Below, piece after piece: positions 15,667 to 21,554 of a stretch of 21,554 bases of DNA. The notes under the pieces are model-generated. The model did no database searches and was not told the DNA's origin. It was given only the letters and a program-made list of their open reading frames with translations. The number at the start of each line of letters is the position of its first letter. Position 1 is the stretch's first letter. The translations under genes were made by a program, and so were the position numbers. Source of the stretch: an uncultured bacterium (GTDB lineage: Bacteria > Hydrogenedentota > Hydrogenedentia > Hydrogenedentales > SLHB01); the NCBI GenBank assembly GCA_937928585.1, contig CALEZK010000015.1, positions 1 through 21,554 of the forward strand. Direction: 5' to 3'.

Positions 15667-16818
15667 ATGACCAGGCGCAGCAGAGCACCCGTGAAAGTCC
15701 TCCACCTTTTCAGCAATGCAAAATACACCGGCCCGGCCGAGCTGGCGCTGAATCTCTGCGTCACCCTGCGCAGCATGGGTGTGGATGCCGATCTTGCGTT
15801 TCCCAACCTGCCGGACGGAAAGCAGCACACGTTGCGGGAAACGGCACGGGATCGCGGCATTGAGCCGCTGCTCCAGTTTCGGTTGAACAAGCACGAGAAC
15901 CCGATCGCTAATTTCTTCGACGCGCGGGCGCTTCGCAGTTTTCTTACTGAAACCCGGTATGAGCTGATCCATTGCCATATGGACAACGACCACCGGGTGG
16001 CGATATCGGCGGCCAAAGGCCTCGGCCTGCCGATTGTTCGCTCCAGCTACGAGGGGTTGGGCTTCCAGAATCCGCGCCGCCACGCGCGTCTGCTCCAGGG
16101 CACCCGGTACCTTTTTGAACCATCCCAACGCGCCATGGACCATGATCGTGAAACCTACGGGTACCCCGCCGAGTCTATGCAAGTGGTTCAAGGGGCTGTA
16201 GATGTGCACCGCTTTGACCCGGCCCGGGAGGTTCCGGACAGCCGAAAATGGCTGGGGATACCGCCGAATGCGTTCGTCGTTGGTATCGTGGCGCGGATGC
16301 AGACGCACCGGCGCTACGAAGACTTCTTCCTGGCCATCAAGCAGTTGGCCGACGAAGGCATTGACGCCCATGCTATAGTAGTCGGTCGGGGCACCAATCA
16401 GGAATCGGTGGGAAAAGCCCCTGTACGCAAGCTTTCTTTGGGCGAACGGGTCCATTTTCCCGGCTACGTCAGTGGGGAAAACTATGTTGGCATGGTGAAG
16501 GCCTTCGATGCGAAGGTTTTCCTTGTACCCGGCAGCGATGGCACCTGCCGCGCGGTCCGCGAGTCTATGGCTATGGGCAAACCCGCCGTTGTTTCGGACC
16601 GGGGCATGTTGCCGGAAATCGTGGATAACGGCGTTGACGGGTTTGTTTGCGATGGATCGCCCGAGGCGCTGGTTACGGCGTTGCGCACGCTGGCAACAGA
16701 CCGCGCAGGCCGCCATCGGATGGGGATCGCGGCACGCGAAAAGGCCGTGCGGTGCTTCTCGCTTCAGGCGCAGGCCGAAGGTGTATTGGGCGGGTATCGG
16801 AAAGTGTTGAACAGGTAA
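15667..16818 (+). CDS. GT4-like glycosyltransferase
   Basis: This 383-residue protein is a GT-B fold, retaining-type glycosyltransferase transferring sugar from a nucleotide-sugar donor. The N-terminal half (about 9-190) starts with the family's V-K-V-L-H-L-F strand and a glycine-containing acceptor loop. The C-terminal half (about 210-375) holds the donor site: VVGIVARMQTHRRYEDF at about 204-220, then VPGSDGTCRAVRESMAMGKP. There the usual E-x7-E motif reads D-x7-E, a conservative change. GTG at 15691 is an alternative start; neither has a strong ribosome-binding site. It lies 45 bases after smc and 23 bases before the hydrolase-like gene, all in one direction. The acceptor is unknown; it could decorate the product of the neighbouring NRPS or a surface glycan. 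Confidence 0.88.
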   Translation: MTRRSRAPVKVLHLFSNAKYTGPAELALNLCVTLRSMGVDADLAFPNLPDGKQHTLRETARDRGIEPLLQFRLNKHENPIANFFDARALRSFLTETRYELIHCHMDNDHRVAISAAKGLGLPIVRSSYEGLGFQNPRRHARLLQGTRYLFEPSQRAMDHDRETYGYPAESMQVVQGAVDVHRFDPAREVPDSRKWLGIPPNAFVVGIVARMQTHRRYEDFFLAIKQLADEGIDAHAIVVGRGTNQESVGKAPVRKLSLGERVHFPGYVSGENYVGMVKAFDAKVFLVPGSDGTCRAVRESMAMGKPAVVSDRGMLPEIVDNGVDGFVCDGSPEALVTALRTLATDRAGRHRMGIAAREKAVRCFSLQAQAEGVLGGYRKVLNR

Positions 16819-16841
16819 ATCGAAGATTCGGATACAAAACA

Positions 16842-17798
16842 GTGATTAGCACCATTAAAGAAACCGGATTCCGCATTCTCACGCGCCTCTTCCTTCCCAG
16901 CCTTGCGCGGAACATGGAAGAGGAAGGCACCTTCAAGGTATTCGAGGGCGAGAACGCCATTTCGGACGAGAGTGAATACTTTCGGATTTACGACAACGGC
17001 GCGGACGTGACGATTTTTGTTTTTTCCGGCATGGACGTGCTGTTCGCGGGTGAGCCGCGCTTCGAGTTCCGCAAGCAACTGGAAGGCATCGGACATCCCG
17101 TCAATTTCGTTTTCATTCGAGAGCTGCGCCGCTCCGCCTATCACGTATCGCCCAATGGCGAGAAGAACGGCCTTACCTACTACACGCGCAAAGTCAATGA
17201 ATTGAAGGAACAGCTTGGCGGCCGCGTCAATATCGGCATGGGTGCATCGGGCGGCGGCAGCGCGGCGTTCTACTTTGGCACGCGCTGCAATTTCGATCAC
17301 GTGATCGGATTTAGCCCCGCGTTTCCCGTGAGCGTGTGGACGGGCCTTGGCCCGCAATTGCGCGCGCTCGCCGATTTCGGCCTGCTGTTCACGCGTCCTT
17401 TGGACTATATTGAAGTGGTACTTGTCGCGTTGGCGGCGAACGTCATTGCGCATACGCTCACACGTTCACTGGATGCAGTGGATCTGTGGGACGTCTACGA
17501 ACGCTATAACGATGCGTCGCCCCGGCCGACCGGCACCATCATTTATGGACAACGATGCACGCCAGACGCGAAGCAAGCCGAATTGGTGCGCCATTTTCCC
17601 GAGATTAAGCTTGTGCCTTTGGCAACAGGCCGACACAACGGACCGGGATTTTTGAAAGAGCGTGGAGAATTGGCAGACACGTTGAGCAGCGAAATCCGGT
17701 TGGTTTTGCGGCGCTTGGGCGTGCCGTTGAACCCGGCTACGGCGAAAGCGGAAGAGCAAATCGCGCTTCACGCGGAACCGGTGCCCGCCGTAAAGTGA
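16842..17798 (+). CDS. alpha/beta-hydrolase-like protein
   Basis: This is a 318-residue protein of no family I can name with certainty. The frame is open from 16647, but that part overlaps the glycosyltransferase gene. GTG at 16842 is the first start after its stop and is chosen on that ground; the ribosome-binding site is weak, and ATG at 16914 is a later option. A nucleophile-elbow-like G-x-S-x-G occurs in IGMGASGGGSAAFYFG (mid-protein), preceded by beta-strand-like TIFVFSGMD and followed by DHVIGFSPAF. A candidate catalytic His is in ATGRHNGPGFL near the C-terminus. These features fit an alpha/beta-hydrolase (esterase, thioesterase or acyltransferase) without signal peptide. Sitting between a glycosyltransferase and an NRPS, 35 bases before the latter, it may process or transfer the product. 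Confidence 0.75.
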   Translation: MISTIKETGFRILTRLFLPSLARNMEEEGTFKVFEGENAISDESEYFRIYDNGADVTIFVFSGMDVLFAGEPRFEFRKQLEGIGHPVNFVFIRELRRSAYHVSPNGEKNGLTYYTRKVNELKEQLGGRVNIGMGASGGGSAAFYFGTRCNFDHVIGFSPAFPVSVWTGLGPQLRALADFGLLFTRPLDYIEVVLVALAANVIAHTLTRSLDAVDLWDVYERYNDASPRPTGTIIYGQRCTPDAKQAELVRHFPEIKLVPLATGRHNGPGFLKERGELADTLSSEIRLVLRRLGVPLNPATAKAEEQIALHAEPVPAVK

Positions 17799-17833
17799 CC
17801 CGCTCGTGATGCGGCACGATTGGAGTTACCTGG

Positions 17834-20800
17834 TTGGACACGTTTGAGCAATCAAACCTGACCCGAGCGCAGATGGTGTTTTGGTTGGGCCAAAAGCTCA
17901 ATCCAGACACTCCTTTGTATCACACCGCGGTCGGCCTCGTTGTACCGAAGGCCATCGACCGCGATGCGTTCAGCGCTGCCATGCAAAAGCTCGTGGACAG
18001 CGCAGACATTCTGCGCACCGTCATCGAACTCAAGAACGGCGTTCCCGCGCAGCGCGTGCTCGACAAGTTTCCGTGTGCGCCTGAATACCTCGATTTCTCG
18101 GGTGAATCCGATCCTACGGAATCGTTTCGCGTCTGGGCCAATGAACGCTGCCACGTTCCGTTCGATTTTGAGAAGCGACTGTTTGACTGCGCACTGGTAA
18201 AAATCGCCGACGAAAAGTTCGCGCTGTTCTTCTGTCAGCATCACATCATCTGCGACATGTTCTCGATTATGATCATGATCCAGTATTTGTCGATGCTCTA
18301 TGATTTGGCACTCGAAGGCGCGCTTGATGATTTTCCGCAAATCCCGTCGTTCGCCGGTTATATCGAGCATGAACTCGCAAACCGCGGCGCGCTTGGCGAT
18401 CCCGCGCAGCGCGCTTATTGGGAATCGAAACTCGACCAGGAACCGGATCCGATCTCGTTCTACGGGAAACCACTGCCGCGGCTGGTTGGGCCGTCGCACC
18501 GCGAGAACATCAATCTCGGCGAGAAGCTGACGCGTCAGATTCGCGAGCTTGTCGCAAGCAATGCGTCGTCGGCCAAATCGACGCCAGCGGCGCAATTCAA
18601 TATTTTCGCGGCGGTGCTGTTCGCCTATCTCAACCGGTGCTGTGGCGTTCAACGCGCATCGATTGGAATGCCATTCCACAACCGACGTCATGATTCCTGG
18701 AAACAAACGGTTGGTATTTTCATGGGGGTGTTGCCCCTGGGGATCGATATCGATGAATCGGATACGCTGAACACGCTGGTCGCGAAAGTGGGCGCGGAAG
18801 CTTCCGCGAACCTGCGCAACAGCCCGTACTTCATTCACAATCTGCTTCACACGCGCGCGCATGACGTCCTGGTGAATGGCCTCTTCGTTCCGTATCCGAT
18901 TTTTGGGGGCGTGGAGTGCGACCTTGTATGGCCGGCGTTTCGCAATGTGCTCGATCCGCTCGTGCTGAATTTCTATGAAGATCCGAAGACGGGCAACTTC
19001 TCGAATCTGTTCGTATTCAACACCGCCGTTTTCACGGATGAAATGCAGCGCCTGCTGATTCGCGATTACGACCGCATGGCGCACGCGCTGCTCGACAATC
19101 CGGATACGCCGTTGCACGACATCGATTTGCTCACGGAAGACGATCGTAAACAACTGCTGGACAAGTGGAACGCGACAGAATCACCGTTCCCCTCGGACAT
19201 GACGGTCCACCAGCTTTTCGAAGCCCAAGTCGAGCGCACGCCGGACGCGGTGGCTGTCGCGTTTCAGGACCGACGCCTCACCTACCGCGAACTGAACGCC
19301 AGCGCAAACCGGCTCGCACATCATCTGCGTCAGCTTGGCGTTGAACACGACGTCCTGGTTGCGCTCTGCGTGGAGCGCTCTCCGGAGATGGTGATTGGGC
19401 TGCTTGGAATTCTGAAGGCGGGCGGCGCGTACGTCCCGCTAGATCCGGCGTATCCCGAAGATCGCCTCGCGTTCATGCTGGAAGACTCCAAGGCGCACGT
19501 GGTAGTGACCACGGAACGCCTGCAGCGCACGCTGCCGGTTAATGGCGCGACGGTGGTGCGCATCGACAGCGATTGGAGCGCGATTCAGTCACGCACGGAT
19601 GAGAATCCCGTTAACGGCGTCAGCGCCGGCGATCTCGCTTACGTTATCTACACTTCCGGATCGACCGGCAAGCCGAAAGGCGCGCTGCTCGAACACCGCG
19701 GCGTCTGTAATCTGGTTACCCACAAGGCGAAAGAGTTTGGGCTGGGCCCCGGCACGCGCATGCTACAGTTCTGTTCGCTGAGCTTCGATCCATCCGTGCT
19801 CGAGATCTTTTCCACCTTGACCAGCGGCGGAACGCTTTGGCTGGTACCCCAGGAGATGGTCAAACAACCGGACAAGATCGTGGACGTCATCAAGCAGGCA
19901 CGCATTACCAACGCGTTGATGACGCCGTCCCTTCTGCGCGTGCTGCCCGCTGACGAGCTTAAAGAACTTCAGGTGGTCGAGGCGGGCGGAGAAACCTGCA
20001 CGGCAAACCTCGCGGCGCAGTGGTCTAAAGGCAGAAAGTTCTTTAACGCATACGGGCCAACGGAAACTACGGTTTGCGTGACTACCGCAACATGCGAAGC
20101 GGGAATGGATGAGGAACCGCATATCGGCCGCCCGATTCCGAATACGCAACTCTATGTGCTTGACGAAAAAATGCGGATGGTGCCGCCGGGCATGCCGGGC
20201 GAGTTGTATATTGGCGGCGTCGGTGTCGCCCGCGGGTATCTGAACCGACCGGAGTTGACCGCGGAGCGCTTTGTTCCCAATCCATTCAACGGGAACGGGG
20301 GCGATCGGCTTTACAAGTCAGGCGATCGGGTCCGCTATCGGGAAGACGGCAATATCGAATTCCTCGGGCGGGTGGACAATCAGGTCAAGGTGCGCGGTCA
20401 CCGCATCGAGTTGGGTGAAGTAGAAGCGGTGCTGCAACAATATCCGGAGATCGCGGAGTGTGTCGTTGCCGCGCGCGAAGACGTTGCGGGCGATCCCAAG
20501 CTGGTGGCCTACATCGTTCCCAAACGCGCCGGTCAGACCTTTGACGGCGAACTGAAAAGTTTTCTGCGGCTGCTGCTGCCGGATTACATGCTTCCTTCGG
20601 CGTATGTCGTGATGGATGCGTTGCCGTTGAGTCCGAACGGAAAAATCGACCGTGACGCATTGCCTAAACCCGATCGGCCCGCGGACGAGCACCACGAACT
20701 CGCCGCGCCGCGCGACGCGATCGAGCTTGATCTTAAGATGATTTGGGAACAGGTGCTTGATACGCGTCCGATTGGCGTGACGGATCATTTCTTCGACGTG

Positions 20801-21554
20801 GGCGGGCATTCGCTTTCGGCCGTGCATTTGATGGATCAGATTCACAAGCACTTTGGCGTTCGCCTCTCCCCCGCCGCGCTTTTTGAAGCGCCTACGATCG
20901 AGTTGCAAGCGGGCCTGGTGCGAAACGCTGGAGAATCGGTGTCTGCGCCGATTGTGGTGCCGCTAAAGCCGACTGGGACCAAGACGCCGTTTTTCTGCGT
21001 GCATCCTGCGCCGGGCACTGTGTTCTGCTATATGCCGATTGTTGCGCATATGGATGAGGAACGGCCTTTTTACGGATTGCAGGCGCCGACTGTCGATGGC
21101 GTCGGCAAAGTGATTGATTCGATACCCGAGGCGGCCTCGCTTTACATTGATGCAATCAAGAGCGTGCAACCCGCGGGGCCGTACATGCTTGGGGGGCATT
21201 CTTCCGGGGGCAATATCGCCTTCGAGATGGCGCAGCAACTGCGCGCGCGCGGTGACGAAGTCGCGCTTATCGTCATGCTCGATTCGATGGCTCCCGTTCC
21301 CGGCGGACGGTCGGAAGATCTGTACCGCGTCATCGTGAATGTCACCAACGATTCGATCTGGCTGGCGAGTATCGTGCTGTTGGTGGAGCATTTTTTTGGC
21401 ACCTCACTTGGCGTGACCTACAAGGGACTGCGCCAGATGCCCATGGAGCAGCAACTTGATTCGGTGCTGAATGCGCTCAAGCGCGTCAACTTCGTAGCCC
21501 CGACTGCCGACGCCGGCGCGATTCGCGGCATGGTGGAAAACTTCAAGAAGACGC
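17834..21554 (+). CDS. single-module NRPS (C-A-T-TE), 3' end outside window
   Basis: This non-ribosomal peptide synthetase is 1240 codons to the window edge. TTG at 17834 is the start: GGAG at 17822-17825 lies eight bases upstream and the first ATG (17873) would cut into the condensation domain. Condensation domain is about 8-440 with HHIICDM at 136-142; the His-His-x3-Asp is intact but the usual following Gly is Met. Adenylation domain is about 457-945: YTSGSTGKPKG at 606-616, FDPSVLE at 651-657, NAYGPTE, and K937 in PNGKID. By hand alignment to GrsA the ten specificity positions read D-P-L-L-E-G-A-V-C-K, which I cannot assign to a substrate. Thiolation domain has DVGGHSL with phosphopantetheine Ser993. 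The C-terminal thioesterase starts near 1055 with GHSSGG (Ser1123). It would condense an incoming acyl group with one amino acid and release it. Confidence 0.95.
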   Translation, partial: MDTFEQSNLTRAQMVFWLGQKLNPDTPLYHTAVGLVVPKAIDRDAFSAAMQKLVDSADILRTVIELKNGVPAQRVLDKFPCAPEYLDFSGESDPTESFRVWANERCHVPFDFEKRLFDCALVKIADEKFALFFCQHHIICDMFSIMIMIQYLSMLYDLALEGALDDFPQIPSFAGYIEHELANRGALGDPAQRAYWESKLDQEPDPISFYGKPLPRLVGPSHRENINLGEKLTRQIRELVASNASSAKSTPAAQFNIFAAVLFAYLNRCCGVQRASIGMPFHNRRHDSWKQTVGIFMGVLPLGIDIDESDTLNTLVAKVGAEASANLRNSPYFIHNLLHTRAHDVLVNGLFVPYPIFGGVECDLVWPAFRNVLDPLVLNFYEDPKTGNFSNLFVFNTAVFTDEMQRLLIRDYDRMAHALLDNPDTPLHDIDLLTEDDRKQLLDKWNATESPFPSDMTVHQLFEAQVERTPDAVAVAFQDRRLTYRELNASANRLAHHLRQLGVEHDVLVALCVERSPEMVIGLLGILKAGGAYVPLDPAYPEDRLAFMLEDSKAHVVVTTERLQRTLPVNGATVVRIDSDWSAIQSRTDENPVNGVSAGDLAYVIYTSGSTGKPKGALLEHRGVCNLVTHKAKEFGLGPGTRMLQFCSLSFDPSVLEIFSTLTSGGTLWLVPQEMVKQPDKIVDVIKQARITNALMTPSLLRVLPADELKELQVVEAGGETCTANLAAQWSKGRKFFNAYGPTETTVCVTTATCEAGMDEEPHIGRPIPNTQLYVLDEKMRMVPPGMPGELYIGGVGVARGYLNRPELTAERFVPNPFNGNGGDRLYKSGDRVRYREDGNIEFLGRVDNQVKVRGHRIELGEVEAVLQQYPEIAECVVAAREDVAGDPKLVAYIVPKRAGQTFDGELKSFLRLLLPDYMLPSAYVVMDALPLSPNGKIDRDALPKPDRPADEHHELAAPRDAIELDLKMIWEQVLDTRPIGVTDHFFDVGGHSLSAVHLMDQIHKHFGVRLSPAALFEAPTIELQAGLVRNAGESVSAPIVVPLKPTGTKTPFFCVHPAPGTVFCYMPIVAHMDEERPFYGLQAPTVDGVGKVIDSIPEAASLYIDAIKSVQPAGPYMLGGHSSGGNIAFEMAQQLRARGDEVALIVMLDSMAPVPGGRSEDLYRVIVNVTNDSIWLASIVLLVEHFFGTSLGVTYKGLRQMPMEQQLDSVLNALKRVNFVAPTADAGAIRGMVENFKKT

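Noticed and set aside
14623..16716. 697-codon minus-strand open frame
   Set aside because: It lies antisense across smc and the glycosyltransferase gene, whose motifs are unambiguous. GC-rich third positions keep the opposite strand open.
17852..19153. 433-codon minus-strand open frame
   Set aside because: It is antisense to the NRPS condensation domain and has no family features.

Overview
The window reads as chromosomal DNA of a GC-rich Gram-negative-type bacterium. The block at 286-8809 combines DUF1501, DUF1549/DUF1553 (PSCyt2/PSD1) and PSCyt1-type cytochrome domains. These are typical of Planctomycetes/Verrucomicrobia and neighbouring lineages such as Candidatus Hydrogenedentota. I cannot place it more precisely from sequence alone. 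No tRNA, rRNA, IS element, phage gene or CRISPR array is visible.

Layout. (1) 1-262: a 42-codon plus-strand gene with an exact Shine-Dalgarno sequence encodes a hydrophobic helix followed by eleven aspartates. A strong hairpin that can terminate on both strands follows it. (2) 286-8809: five minus-strand genes run head to tail, in transcription order DUF1501 (Tat-exported), a PPC/beta-sandwich secreted protein, a DUF1549/DUF1553 cytochrome-like protein with Ig-like domains, a small secreted Ala/Pro-rich coiled-coil protein, and a coiled-coil/PSCyt1/WD40 protein. All carry export signals, so together they look like one extracytoplasmic, probably haem-dependent, system of unknown substrate. The small coiled-coil protein and the N-terminus of the WD40 protein share an ungapped related segment. 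(3) 8810-9559: a 750-base divergent intergenic region with several inverted repeats, a near-consensus sigma-70 promoter pointing at rny, and a roughly 240-nt foldable leader. (4) 9560-11886: rny (RNase Y) and a YmdB-type metallophosphoesterase, a classical pair. The phosphoesterase has lost its C-terminus through what looks like a small out-of-frame deletion; the remaining family tail is still readable in another frame. (5) 11887-12060: a cUUCGg hairpin and short 30-base-phased direct repeats. (6) 12061-15621: smc, complete. (7) 15667-21554: a GT4-like glycosyltransferase, an alpha/beta-hydrolase-like protein and a single-module C-A-T-TE non-ribosomal peptide synthetase that runs off the window. 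This is a small probable natural-product locus directly downstream of smc.

The least-described pieces are the five-gene extracytoplasmic cassette with its poly-Asp neighbour, and the compact GT/hydrolase/mono-modular NRPS locus. Domain assignments come from motif recognition by eye, with no database search.
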